Shown: positions 26,255 through 34,813 of the stretch, in pieces
How the letters are laid out: each line of letters opens with the position of its first letter
How positions within the stretch are numbered: the stretch's first letter is position 1
From: Teredinibacter haidensis
GTDB lineage: Bacteria > Pseudomonadota > Gammaproteobacteria > Pseudomonadales > Cellvibrionaceae
Direction of reading: 5' to 3'
NCBI RefSeq assembly: GCF_014211975.1
Contig: NZ_CP060084.1
Span: 3,173,001 to 3,237,000, forward strand
DNA length: 64,000 bases
Position numbers and translations under genes: made by a program
Notes under the pieces: model-generated
Told to the model about the DNA's origin: nothing
The model's input: the letters and a program-made list of their open reading frames with translations, nothing else
The model's database searches: none

Positions 26255-27484
26255 TTAGCTCACTTTGGCCAACGAAAATTCTGCGCGAAACATTCCCTCA
26301 GTGTCAGTCACTCTCAACTCAGAACCATGAGCACTTAGAACAGCCTTCACTATCTCCAAACCGAAGCCAACGGATCCATAGATTTTTCTCGATTGACTCC
26401 CCACGTTATCCTTGGTGTGAGCAATTTCATTCGTGATCGATAGTTGACAGTGTCCATCCTCCACACTCGAATTGACGACAATCAACGATTCCGGCGGCGA
26501 GTATTTTATTGCGTTGATCAACAAATTCATCAAGCTCTGATTTAGGCGTTTGGCATCGCACTGAACAAATACTCCTGCAGGACTCTTTTGCTCTATACGT
26601 ATGCCAACCTCGCTGGCCAATAGTTCGACCGAATCCACAGCCTCTCGCAACAAGTTTTCCAGGGCAACCGGTTCCAGGTTTAAACTAAATTTTCCCGTTG
26701 TAATAGCCGAATTTTCGAGAATGGTGGAGACAAATTCCAAGGCCTGCTCTGCCGGCTTCCGTATTTTTTTTATGATTTCCCGCAGGCGCTCGTCGCTAAC
26801 CGTCGTTTTTTCACCCATTTTGGCATAGCCGATAATCGTTCCAATCGGGTTTCGCAGATCGTGGGCAACATAGCCGACAAGCCTCTTTATACTCTCATTC
26901 AACTCCCGTAAGCGGTTTGTTTTATTCCGCAACAATACAAAGGAACCGATGGAGTTTGCCATAAGCATGATTAGATTATGCTCATGCTGTGAAAATCCAT
27001 TTTTCCGCGGAGCCGTAGACGTGAAATTGAAAGTGCCAAATAATTTTTCCCCCACATAAATCGGCGCAGAGAGATAAGCCTCCAACTTCAGGTTCTGATA
27101 AACGGGATGACAGTTCATGTAGTCGAGTTTACCGACCTCGGGAAACCCTATAACGCGCTGGCTTTTTATGACTTCACGGCAATAGGTATCCTCCAACGCA
27201 AACTCCTGCCCCTTACAGAGTAGCTCTATTGGGCTAACCACATCGCAAATACGGTAGACGCCATTCTCCGTTACCTCACTCACAATACCCGTTTCCAAAC
27301 CAAACACTTCAATTCCTGAAACGAGGTATTCGTGCATCAAGTCATCGAAACTATCAAATTTATTGGCCGTCAACAGATGTACACGCGTTAAATTTGATAG
27401 CATCGCTTTGAGTTGATCAATTTCGGGCAAAGTAGTGTCCATATCCCTATAGACCTGATCTTCAACAAAAGCAGGGTATTCCAT
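26255..27484 (-). CDS. Soluble GAF-domain sensor histidine kinase
   Basis: The 409-residue protein (from ATG 27484; ATG 27442 is also possible) has a GAF sensor domain (about 20-170), a HisKA dimerisation domain with the phospho-acceptor H208 in VAHDLRNPIG, and a HATPase domain with N box NLLINAIKY and glycine-rich GSVGFGLEIVK. There is no transmembrane segment, so it senses a cytoplasmic signal. No response-regulator gene adjoins it, so it is an orphan kinase. The GAF part contains YCREVI and FGTFNF, found in GAF domains of this kinase type. It lies upstream of the giant lipoprotein gene on the same strand, but 408 bases apart, so a regulatory link is only a possibility. Confidence 0.88.
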   Translation of the reverse strand: MEYPAFVEDQVYRDMDTTLPEIDQLKAMLSNLTRVHLLTANKFDSFDDLMHEYLVSGIEVFGLETGIVSEVTENGVYRICDVVSPIELLCKGQEFALEDTYCREVIKSQRVIGFPEVGKLDYMNCHPVYQNLKLEAYLSAPIYVGEKLFGTFNFTSTAPRKNGFSQHEHNLIMLMANSIGSFVLLRNKTNRLRELNESIKRLVGYVAHDLRNPIGTIIGYAKMGEKTTVSDERLREIIKKIRKPAEQALEFVSTILENSAITTGKFSLNLEPVALENLLREAVDSVELLASEVGIRIEQKSPAGVFVQCDAKRLNQSLMNLLINAIKYSPPESLIVVNSSVEDGHCQLSITNEIAHTKDNVGSQSRKIYGSVGFGLEIVKAVLSAHGSELRVTDTEGMFRAEFSLAKVS

Positions 27485-27571
27485 CAGCAAAGAGTTCCAT
27501 ACGAGGTGTTTGACACAACCCAATTATAGTTATAGTAGAAGCCATTCAACCAATGCTCTTTTTACAGACAT

Positions 27572-27603
27572 AAAAAAACCGCTGGTACTTTCAGCGGTTT
27601 TTT
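27572..27603 (-). terminator. Terminator after purA
   Basis: An AACCGCTG/CAGCGGTT stem (27577-27584 with 27592-27599), a 7-base loop and flanking A and T runs make a strong intrinsic terminator 31 bases after the purA stop. The A run gives it a T tract on the minus strand, and it could act in both directions. Confidence 0.9.
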
Positions 27604-27633
27604 CGGGAGCAGAATTAGGCAATCAACACTGGC

Positions 27634-28926
27634 CTATTCGAACGGATTACGAAGTACAATCGTTTCCACGCGATCTGGACCTGTGGAAATAATGTCCGCC
27701 GTAATACCCACTAGCTCTTCCAGACGACGGATGTAGTTACGTGCAGCTTGCGGTAATCCCTCTATCGATTTAACGCCAACAGTGGAGTCGCTCCAGCCCG
27801 GCATGGACTCATACACGGGCTGTACATCCTCCCAGCCCTCGGCATCGCACGGAATGGTAATACTCTCACCAGCGCTATTTTTATAGCCCACGCATATTTT
27901 AACCTCTTTAAGACCATCCAACACATCAAGCTTAGTGAGGCACATGCCACTCATGCTATTGATACGCACCGCATATTTTACCGCAACGGCGTCAAACCAG
28001 CCGGTGCGACGCTTACGACCGGTGGTAGCGCCAAATTCATGGCCTTTAACACCAAGATGCTCACCCACTTCACACTCGAGTTCAGTCGGAAAGGGGCCCG
28101 AGCCGACGCGGGTCGTGTAGGCTTTAGTAATACCCAGTATATAATCCAGATAGAGAGGCCCAAAACCAGAACCCGTCGCTGTACCACCTGCGGTAGTATT
28201 TGATGATGTCACAAAAGGATAGGTACCGTGATCAATATCCAGCAGGGAGCCCTGCGCACCTTCAAACAGAATGTTTTTGCCACTCTCACGCGCGTTATGT
28301 AGCTCATCAACAACGTCGGCAATCATTGGGACTAACTCTTTCGCCAATTCCAATGCCTGCTCTAAAACCTCATCATAACTAACAGCTTCTGCGCCATAGT
28401 AATGAGTAAGCGCAAAGTTATGGTATTCCACAACATCTTTCAACTTACCTGCAAAACGTTCGGCATTAAGTAGGTCTCCCAAGCGCAAACCACGACGTGA
28501 TACTTTGTCTTCATAGGCTGGCCCAATGCCACGTCCGGTAGTCCCGATCTTAGCTTTACCGCGCTTAGTCTCGCGAGCCTGATCCAAAGCTACGTGATAA
28601 GGTAAAATTAGCGGGCAGGCTGGAGATAAACGCAAGCGCTCGCGCACAGGGACACCCTGCTCTTCCAACTGTCGAATCTCTTTCATCAGCGCATCCGGCG
28701 CCAGCACCACACCATTACCAATAAAGCAGGTAACGTGTTCATGCAAAATACCGGAAGGAATCAAATGTAAAATCGTCGTTTTACCTTCAATAACCAAGGT
28801 ATGGCCGGCATTGTGCCCCCCCTGAAACCGGGCAACGTGGGATACCTGCTCGGTCAGCAGATCCACTATTTTACCTTTACCCTCGTCACCCCATTGGGTG
28901 CCCAACACCACGACATTTTTACCCAT
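27634..28926 (-). CDS. purA: Adenylosuccinate synthetase
   Basis: At 430 residues this is full length for PurA, which makes adenylosuccinate from IMP, aspartate and GTP in AMP synthesis. QWGDEGKGKIVD at residues 10-21 holds the GTP-binding loop and the catalytic Asp. HNAGHT near residue 40, GTTGRGIGPAYEDK near 127-140 and the C-terminal TGPDRVETI complete the family pattern. It follows hisZ by 56 bases and closes the DUF2065-hisZ-purA unit, an order common in Pseudomonas relatives. A strong terminator lies just downstream. Confidence 0.97.
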   Translation of the reverse strand: MGKNVVVLGTQWGDEGKGKIVDLLTEQVSHVARFQGGHNAGHTLVIEGKTTILHLIPSGILHEHVTCFIGNGVVLAPDALMKEIRQLEEQGVPVRERLRLSPACPLILPYHVALDQARETKRGKAKIGTTGRGIGPAYEDKVSRRGLRLGDLLNAERFAGKLKDVVEYHNFALTHYYGAEAVSYDEVLEQALELAKELVPMIADVVDELHNARESGKNILFEGAQGSLLDIDHGTYPFVTSSNTTAGGTATGSGFGPLYLDYILGITKAYTTRVGSGPFPTELECEVGEHLGVKGHEFGATTGRKRRTGWFDAVAVKYAVRINSMSGMCLTKLDVLDGLKEVKICVGYKNSAGESITIPCDAEGWEDVQPVYESMPGWSDSTVGVKSIEGLPQAARNYIRRLEELVGITADIISTGPDRVETIVLRNPFE

Positions 28927-28982
28927 TTTTAGCCCACGCTCTCTTTGCTAATCAATCCCGGCGGCAGAACTACCACCCATTG

Positions 28983-30164
28983 TTAAATTGGTTGAACCTC
29001 AAACTTACCATCGCACTCAACGAGTACGTAGTCACAGTTTTGATGATCAAACGGTTTTTGCTGACCAGAAAGAGCTATAACAACACGCTCTCCTGCTGCC
29101 CGCAATTCACATACTTTCTGCCAAGACTCGGTAGATTCGGCACAAGGCGCAAAGATACCGGAAATTTCAGCGTCGGCAACCTCTGCGACGCGGCTCACAG
29201 CCGTGATATCTACATTGAAACCCGTTGCCGGGCGCGGGCGACCAAAAGCTTCGCCAATATGATCGTAACGACCACCGTTGGCAATAGCTTCTCCCAACCC
29301 TGGTGCAAACGCACCAAAAACAATACCCGTGTGGTAGTGGTAACCACGTAACTCACTCAGATCAAAATAAAGCTGTGCTTCCGGGTAGCGAGGCTGCAGT
29401 ACCGCCGCCAGCTCGGCCAACTCATCCAGCGCTACGGCAACTTCAGCGGGCGCTTCGGCAAACGCTTCCTGGGCCTTGGCCAGGATACTGACGCTGCCCG
29501 ATAGATTTGGCAACGCCATAAACCAGCTGCGTACCATCTCATCATCGACATTCTGATCCAGCCAATTTTGGATTTCTGTCGAGGCTTTCGCCTGTAATAA
29601 CGTAAACAGGCTCTCTTCTTCCGACTCGCTCAATCCAGCGACTTCGGCCAATGCCCGGAATATACCGACATGGCCGATATCGAGATACTGTTTTTCAAAT
29701 CCTGCAGTTTGTAACGAATCTAGCAACAGGCTAACGACTTCGATATCCGCATCGATTCCCGCTTCACCAAAAAGCTCAATTCCCGCCCACACCGGCGTGC
29801 GAGATGCCAGCGGCGCTTTCGGACGAGTATGCAGAACATGTCCGGCGTAGCACAGGCGGTTAACCCCTTCTCGCTTAAGACTGTGGGCATCCATTCGAGC
29901 CGCTTGCGGTGTCATATCCGCACGAATACCCATGGTTCTTCCGGACATTTGATCCGTCACTTTAAAGGTTAACAATTCAATGTCGCGCCCAGAGCCCGTT
30001 AACAAAGAATCGGTAAATTCCACCATCGGAGGCATAACATAATCGTAGCCCCAGCGTCTGAATCCATCGACCAAACGGCGGCGCAGGCTTTCAACCTTAT
30101 TCGCCTCGGCAGGCAACATTTCCTCAATTCCGTCTGGCAGCAACCAGCGGTCAACTCTACTCAT
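28983..30164 (-). CDS. hisZ: ATP phosphoribosyltransferase regulatory subunit HisZ
   Basis: A 393-residue histidyl-tRNA-synthetase-like protein without the catalytic residues of a synthetase. MPPMVEFTDSLLTGSGRD near residue 41, the motif-2-like RADMTPQAARMDAH and YDHIGEAFGRPRPATGF near 305-320 fit HisZ. HisZ joins the short form of HisG to make the allosteric first enzyme of histidine synthesis, so a short HisG is expected elsewhere in the genome. It starts 13 bases after the DUF2065 gene and is followed by purA. Confidence 0.95.
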   Translation of the reverse strand: MSRVDRWLLPDGIEEMLPAEANKVESLRRRLVDGFRRWGYDYVMPPMVEFTDSLLTGSGRDIELLTFKVTDQMSGRTMGIRADMTPQAARMDAHSLKREGVNRLCYAGHVLHTRPKAPLASRTPVWAGIELFGEAGIDADIEVVSLLLDSLQTAGFEKQYLDIGHVGIFRALAEVAGLSESEEESLFTLLQAKASTEIQNWLDQNVDDEMVRSWFMALPNLSGSVSILAKAQEAFAEAPAEVAVALDELAELAAVLQPRYPEAQLYFDLSELRGYHYHTGIVFGAFAPGLGEAIANGGRYDHIGEAFGRPRPATGFNVDITAVSRVAEVADAEISGIFAPCAESTESWQKVCELRAAGERVVIALSGQQKPFDHQNCDYVLVECDGKFEVQPI

Positions 30165-30177
30165 AATTTGGTTTTTC

Positions 30178-30366
30178 TCAATTAGTCATTATCAACAGCA
30201 AAGCCAGTCCGATTAGCATGCTCACAAGCCCCATTATTCGCAGGCGCCGATCATCAATAAACGCCAGTGTGGCGACCAGCTTGCGCCAACGATCAGGGTA
30301 TAGAAAAGGCAATATCCCCTCTATGATCAGCATCAGGCAAAAGGCTTTACCGAGTTCTTCCCACAT
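30178..30366 (-). CDS. DUF2065 (YjeT-like) small membrane protein
   Basis: A 62-residue protein with two hydrophobic helices (about 6-24 and 42-60) joined by a basic loop, DRWRK and DDRRLR. Its sequence matches the DUF2065/YjeT family, which sits between hflC and hisZ or purA in many gammaproteobacteria. Its function is unknown. It lies 13 bases upstream of hisZ and so is probably the first gene of that operon. Confidence 0.88.
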   Translation of the reverse strand: MWEELGKAFCLMLIIEGILPFLYPDRWRKLVATLAFIDDRRLRIMGLVSMLIGLALLLIMTN

Positions 30367-30438
30367 AGTTTTAAACTGCTTTTCGAGAGTTGAAAATTAT
30401 TTGCGAAGCCTAGAGGCTAAAACCATTAGCACTGCAGT

Positions 30439-30653
30439 TTAACGCTTCTGCTCAACAGCCCCCGACAACATAGATTCAAGGCCATCCCCGGGAGAGGTAT
30501 TCACAGAGAGGTCATCATGGAGATAAATCCATGATGGCACGGAGCTTGGTGTAACTGAAGAGCTTATAGAAGCCTCTTTCTCTCCAGACCAATAGCGGCC
30601 GGTATTGCGCTATTTTGTACCAGGGCGAGCAAGGATACCAATGCGCAACCCAT
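30439..30653 (-). pseudogene. Possible frameshifted small membrane-anchored protein gene
   Basis: In the 373-base gap between hflC and the DUF2065 gene, an ATG at 30653 opens a hydrophobic frame (MGCALVSLLALVQNSAIPAA) that stops at 30564. The +1-adjusted frame continues openly to 30439 and encodes a Ser-rich, protein-like tail (VPSWIYLHDDLSVN, ending AVEQKR). Adding one A in the short A run near 30576 would join them into a 71-residue protein. This could be a decayed gene, a sequencing error or chance. The 9-base inverted repeat CATCATGGA/TCCATGATG (30513-30521 with 30528-30536) lies inside. No ribosome-binding site is visible. The rest of the gap holds the hflC terminator and probably the promoter of the DUF2065-hisZ-purA unit. 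Confidence 0.22.
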
Positions 30654-30683
30654 GATTGCTATCTGTATCCCCCAGTCCCGGAC

Positions 30684-30713
30684 ATAAAAAAACCGGCTCT
30701 GACCGAGCCGGTT
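30684..30713 (-). terminator. Terminator after hflC
   Basis: A perfect 9-base-pair stem, AACCGGCTC/GAGCCGGTT (30691-30699 with 30705-30713), and a run of seven T on the minus strand, 26 bases after the hflC stop. It closes the long nnr-to-hflC gene run. Confidence 0.92.
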
Positions 30714-30739
30714 ACGGGATTTTACCACGATTCTATAGG

Positions 30740-31612
30740 CTATTTACCTTTGGAATCTTTCATATAACGGAAGAATTCACTGTCTGGATCAACCAACAAG
30801 ATATCTTCCTTACTATTAAAGGTCCGCTTGTAGGCACTCAGACTGCGCATGAAGGAATAAAACTCCGGATCACGCTTGTAAGCAGACGCATAGATAGCTG
30901 CTGCCCGAGCATCACCTTCACCGCGTAGCAACTCTGCATCACGATAAGCTTCCGCTTCAATAATCGTACGCTGACGCTCAGCATCGGCACGAATAATTTC
31001 GGCCTGTTCTTTACCCATTGAGCGGTGCTCCTGGGCTTCCCGTTCACGTTCGGCACGCATACGGCTATAGACCGGATCACTCACTTCGGTAGGCAAATCA
31101 ATTTTCTTAACCCGCACATCAACGACCTCGATACCCAGTGACGTCTGAGTAAATTCGTTCAGCTGACTGGTGAGATCGACCATCAGCTGGTCTCGCTCCC
31201 CGCTTACCACTTCCTGTAGTGACCGTTGAGCGAACTGGTTGCGCAAACCCTCGTTGATACGCTGCTCCAACAAACGCTTGGCCCGCAGCTCTTCACCGTT
31301 AGTCGCCGTATAGTAGGTATCCACATTAATGATGCGCCACTTAGCGAAGCTATCCACCATCATGCTTTTCTTTTCTACGGTAAGGAATCGCTCGGGACGA
31401 GCATCCAAGGTCAATATGCGACCATCAAACTTACGCACTTCCTGAACTAGTGGAATCTTGATCTTCAGCCCTGGAGACAGGTCGGGATTAGAGACTCGCC
31501 CCAAATGCAACAGTACTCCGCGCTCATATTGATTAACGATATAGAGCGAGTTGGCCAGAATAATTACCACCAGCAGAGAAATGAATAATGCAATAAAAGC
31601 TCTTACAGACAT
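30740..31612 (-). CDS. hflC: FtsH protease modulator HflC
   Basis: The 290-residue protein has one N-terminal transmembrane helix (about 5-25) and a periplasmic SPFH/band-7 domain (QYERGVLLHLGRV, then the RMRAEREREAQEHRSMGKEQ coiled coil near residue 180). HflC and HflK form a large cage around FtsH and tune its proteolysis of membrane proteins. It starts two bases after hflK, so the two are translationally coupled. Length is a little short of the E. coli protein (334), the difference lying at the C-terminal end. Confidence 0.95.
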   Translation of the reverse strand: MSVRAFIALFISLLVVIILANSLYIVNQYERGVLLHLGRVSNPDLSPGLKIKIPLVQEVRKFDGRILTLDARPERFLTVEKKSMMVDSFAKWRIINVDTYYTATNGEELRAKRLLEQRINEGLRNQFAQRSLQEVVSGERDQLMVDLTSQLNEFTQTSLGIEVVDVRVKKIDLPTEVSDPVYSRMRAEREREAQEHRSMGKEQAEIIRADAERQRTIIEAEAYRDAELLRGEGDARAAAIYASAYKRDPEFYSFMRSLSAYKRTFNSKEDILLVDPDSEFFRYMKDSKGK

Positions 31613-31614
31613 AT

Positions 31615-32772
31615 TTATCTCCCCTCTCTACGACGCGAACTCAACCCGCTATCGTCTTGACGCAACTGTTCCTTAACCTGATCAGTCAACGTGTTGATCT
31701 CCGCTGCATTCAAACCACGAGCAGCCGATTGCTGGCTGTTGCCGACAATTTTATCCAGTGGCAGATACAACAGATTATTACCACCCTTAACGTCGATCAG
31801 AACTTTAGAGCTATTGGCCATAACCTCTTCAACAGCATCCAGATAGAGACGCTGACGAGTAACGTCGGGCGCTTTTTTGTATTCTTCCAACAAATACTCA
31901 AAACGTTTGGCCTCACCCTCGGCTTCGGCAATTACTTTTTGCTTGTAGGCCGTTGCCTCTTCTTTCACACTCTGCGCAGCACCGCGAGCTTCGGGAATAA
32001 TACCGTTGGAGTAGGCCTGGGCTTGGTTTTTATAACGCTCCTCGTCTTCGCGAGCTTCGATCACTTCATCGAAAGCTCCCTGTACCTGGCGTGGAGGGTT
32101 GGAATCTTCGATGTTTACCTTGTCGATACGAATACCGGTAGTGTAAGCATTCAGATACATCTGCAGGCGGTCCTGCACTTCGAACGCGACCTGCTCACGA
32201 CCTTCAGTAAGCACATCGTGCATGCGTGTCGAACCGGCAACATGACGCAGAGCACTGTTAGTCGCCTGCCTCAAGCTCTCCTCCGGATCTTTAACTCTCA
32301 ACACAAAAGCCTCGGCATCATCAATGATGTACTGCACCGACAGCTTGATATCGACAATATTGAGATCTTTGGTCAGCATCTGTTCGGACGTTTGCCACTG
32401 ACGGACATTGGTTACGTTAACGGTATAGATCTTGTCTATCAAAGGTGGATTCCAGCGAAACCCCGGACCGATAGTCGTGTCGTAGTTACCCAGACGCAGA
32501 ACAACAGCGCGTTCCTGCTCGTTGACCACACCGGCTCCCACTACCAGATAAACACCAACCAGTACCAACGCACCAATAATCAGTATTCCCCGGCCAAAAC
32601 CACTATTTGAACCAGAGCCTGATCCACCACCTGGCTTACCACCACCAAATAGAGCGGAAAACTTTTTCTGTATTTTTTTTAGCGCTTCGTCTAGATCGGG
32701 AGGACCGTCATTGCCACGATTGCCACCCCCCCAGGGGTCTTTATTGTTACCACCCGGTTCATTCCAGGCCAT
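31615..32772 (-). CDS. hflK: FtsH protease modulator HflK
   Basis: A 385-residue band-7 protein. It starts with the Gly-rich, Asn-rich cytoplasmic segment WNEPGGNNKDPWGGGNRGND typical of HflK, followed by a helix near residues 68-88 and the SPFH domain (NEQERAVVLRLGNYD). VVGNSQQSAARG occurs in the C-terminal tail. It partners HflC two bases downstream. hflX lies upstream with an 84-base gap, as in E. coli. No disruptive feature is seen. Confidence 0.95.
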   Translation of the reverse strand: MAWNEPGGNNKDPWGGGNRGNDGPPDLDEALKKIQKKFSALFGGGKPGGGSGSGSNSGFGRGILIIGALVLVGVYLVVGAGVVNEQERAVVLRLGNYDTTIGPGFRWNPPLIDKIYTVNVTNVRQWQTSEQMLTKDLNIVDIKLSVQYIIDDAEAFVLRVKDPEESLRQATNSALRHVAGSTRMHDVLTEGREQVAFEVQDRLQMYLNAYTTGIRIDKVNIEDSNPPRQVQGAFDEVIEAREDEERYKNQAQAYSNGIIPEARGAAQSVKEEATAYKQKVIAEAEGEAKRFEYLLEEYKKAPDVTRQRLYLDAVEEVMANSSKVLIDVKGGNNLLYLPLDKIVGNSQQSAARGLNAAEINTLTDQVKEQLRQDDSGLSSRRREGR

Positions 32773-32856
32773 AGGTTACTCCGTCTTTTTATGATTTGAT
32801 GACACGATATAAAGGTGATTTGCCAGTTTTCAACTGCCAAGCTGAATTCTTAAGGC

Positions 32857-34194
32857 CTATACGGCGAGCCGTTGCACGCCGCTACCCTCATCCTTGGAAT
32901 TAATTAACGCCTGAAGATTTATTTTTTCGGCTGAAAGCATACGCTTGAGATCCACTTCGGGCAAACGAATCTCTAATTCACAAGAGCCATCACTATGGAA
33001 GTTTTCACTCTGAACTGCATTCTGGCGATATAGGCGAGCTCTTAGACTGCCCATAGAGGCCTGTAGACAGATACTCTCATGAAAGATGTCCTCTGTAAGC
33101 AAGTCAGCTATAGCGGTGAACAGCATCTCGATACCGGAACCATCTTTCGCGGCCTGCTGCGCCGATAACCACACAGCAACGGGACGCCCCTGATCATCGC
33201 GATCGATACGCGGCGCCATATCGCCCATTAAATCAATTTTGTTATACACCAGCAGCCGGGGAATTTCGTGCGCTTCGATTTCTTCGAGCACTAGATCTAC
33301 CTGCTCTATATTATGCAGGCGCTCTTCTGCAGCAGCATCAATAATATGGAGCAAAAGATCGGCACTGGCGGCTTCCTCCAGAGTTGCGCGGAAGGATTCA
33401 ACCAAGCGGTGGGGCAAATTACTAATAAACCCTACGGTATCGGCGAGCACTGCAGCACCCACATCAGGTAGGCTAATGCGGCGCATGGTGGGGTCAAGTG
33501 TCGCGAACAACTGATCCTGAACATAGACACCCGCATTGGTAATGGCGTTAAACAGCGTGCTTTTACCGGCATTGGTGTACCCCACCAATGAAACGGTGGG
33601 GATATCCGCACGGCTGCGAGCTCGTCGCCCCTGCTCTCGCTGCTTGCGAACCTTATCCAGCCGCTTACCAATAGTTTTGATGCGCGCGCGCAGCAGACGG
33701 CGATCACTTTCCAGCTGGGTTTCACCTGGACCACGCAAACCAATACCACCTTTCTGTCGCTCCAAGTGGGTCCACCCGCGTATCAGGCGTGTCGACATAT
33801 GCTCCAGTTGGGCCAGCTCTACCTGCAATTTACCTTCGTGAGTACGGGCTCGCTGCGCAAAGATATCCAGGATCAATCCTGTTCTATCCAGCACTCTACA
33901 CTCCAGCGCCTTTTCCAAGTTACGTTCCTGACTTGGAGACAGCTCGTGATTAAAAATCACCAGCTCCGCTTCATGTGTTCGAACCAAATCCTGCAGCTCT
34001 TCAAGCTTACCAGTGCCAATAAAATACTTGGGGTGGGGGGCCGAGCGTTTACCTGAGAGCATTTCCACCGGATCTCCGCCAGCGGACAGCACGAGCTCTT
34101 CAAACTCTCTAGGGTCGTCAGTGTTTGCAAATTGGGGCAGTTCCAGATGAACCAGTATCGCCAGCTCGCCTGAGTCAGGTCTATCGAAAAACAA
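32857..34194 (-). CDS. hflX: Ribosome-splitting GTPase HflX
   Basis: HflX binds the 50S subunit and splits stalled 70S ribosomes under stress. The N-terminal HflX domain (DRPDSGELAILVHL) and the GTPase domain with the P-loop GYTNAGKSTLFN, DTVGFISNLP and NKIDL are all present. The start is TTG at 34194, with GGAG about seven bases before it, giving MFFDRPDSGE, which matches family N-termini; a frame to 34245 adds residues without similarity. The resulting 445 residues fit the family. It follows hfq by about 100 bases in the usual hfq-hflX-hflK-hflC order. Confidence 0.94.
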   Translation of the reverse strand: MFFDRPDSGELAILVHLELPQFANTDDPREFEELVLSAGGDPVEMLSGKRSAPHPKYFIGTGKLEELQDLVRTHEAELVIFNHELSPSQERNLEKALECRVLDRTGLILDIFAQRARTHEGKLQVELAQLEHMSTRLIRGWTHLERQKGGIGLRGPGETQLESDRRLLRARIKTIGKRLDKVRKQREQGRRARSRADIPTVSLVGYTNAGKSTLFNAITNAGVYVQDQLFATLDPTMRRISLPDVGAAVLADTVGFISNLPHRLVESFRATLEEAASADLLLHIIDAAAEERLHNIEQVDLVLEEIEAHEIPRLLVYNKIDLMGDMAPRIDRDDQGRPVAVWLSAQQAAKDGSGIEMLFTAIADLLTEDIFHESICLQASMGSLRARLYRQNAVQSENFHSDGSCELEIRLPEVDLKRMLSAEKINLQALINSKDEGSGVQRLAV

Positions 34195-34295
34195 AAAAAT
34201 CTCCGCGTTGAGACAAAGAAAAAGCAGCGTTCGAGAACTTGACAATATTTTTTTGCCAGGCCCTGCTTTTACTGCTTTGCACTCTAACTCTTAAC

Positions 34296-34559
34296 TTATT
34301 CACCAGCCTCCATATCTTCGTTACCGGTTGCTTCTGCGTTCAACATGGGTACACGAACAGGGCGGGAAGGTACAACAGTAGAAATAGCATGCTTATAAAC
34401 CATTTGGCTTACAGTGTTTTTAAGCAAAACTACGAACTGGTCAAAAGACTCAACTTGGCCTTGAAGCTTAATGCCGTTAACCAGGTAAATGGACACAGGA
34501 ATGCGCTCTTTACGCAGCACATTAAGGTAAGGGTCTTGTAAGCTATGCCCTTTTGACAT
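34296..34559 (-). CDS. hfq: RNA chaperone Hfq
   Basis: An 87-residue Sm-like protein with the Hfq core: MSKGHSLQDPYLNVLRKE, the Sm1 strand VSIYLVNGIKLQG, FDQFVVLL and the Sm2 motif YKHAISTV. It forms a hexamer that pairs small RNAs with mRNAs. ATG 34559 has AGGAG seven bases before it; an upstream frame from 34583 is not used. The C-terminal tail is short and acidic (NEDMEAGE), unlike the long E. coli tail and like Pseudomonas. The leader holds a 16-base palindrome. Confidence 0.97.
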   Translation of the reverse strand: MSKGHSLQDPYLNVLRKERIPVSIYLVNGIKLQGQVESFDQFVVLLKNTVSQMVYKHAISTVVPSRPVRVPMLNAEATGNEDMEAGE

Positions 34560-34597
34560 GGGTATTCTCCTCATAAGGAACAAAAAAGTAAGTAGGC

Positions 34598-34613
34598 ACT
34601 TATCTAGATAAGT
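34598..34613. promoter_or_regulatory. 16-base perfect palindrome in the hfq leader
   Basis: ACTTATCTAGATAAGT lies 39 bases upstream of the hfq ATG. It could be a protein-binding operator or, as RNA, a small hairpin of six base pairs near the ribosome-binding site. E. coli Hfq represses its own mRNA through leader sites, but no equivalent site is demonstrated here. A second dyad, GACTATAGTC at 34694-34703, contains a possible -10 box TATAGT on the minus strand. Confidence 0.4.
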
Positions 34614-34813
34614 TAATGACTATTTGCACTAAAAAAGAACATATAACAGTACGAAATATCAACTTAAGTAGAATCAGCGTAAGCGTATAAATTGACTATA
34701 GTCGCTTGGGCCGGAATGTCACGATCAATCAACACCCATCCAGAAAAAGTGCCGGTTTGTTCAGTTCTTGACCCGAAACGGGCTTTTCTCGTCAATGAAA
34801 AGACCTATGCCCA

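Noticed and set aside
31657..32610. 317-codon plus-strand frame
   Set aside because: It lies wholly antisense to hflK, which has clear family similarity; the frame has none.
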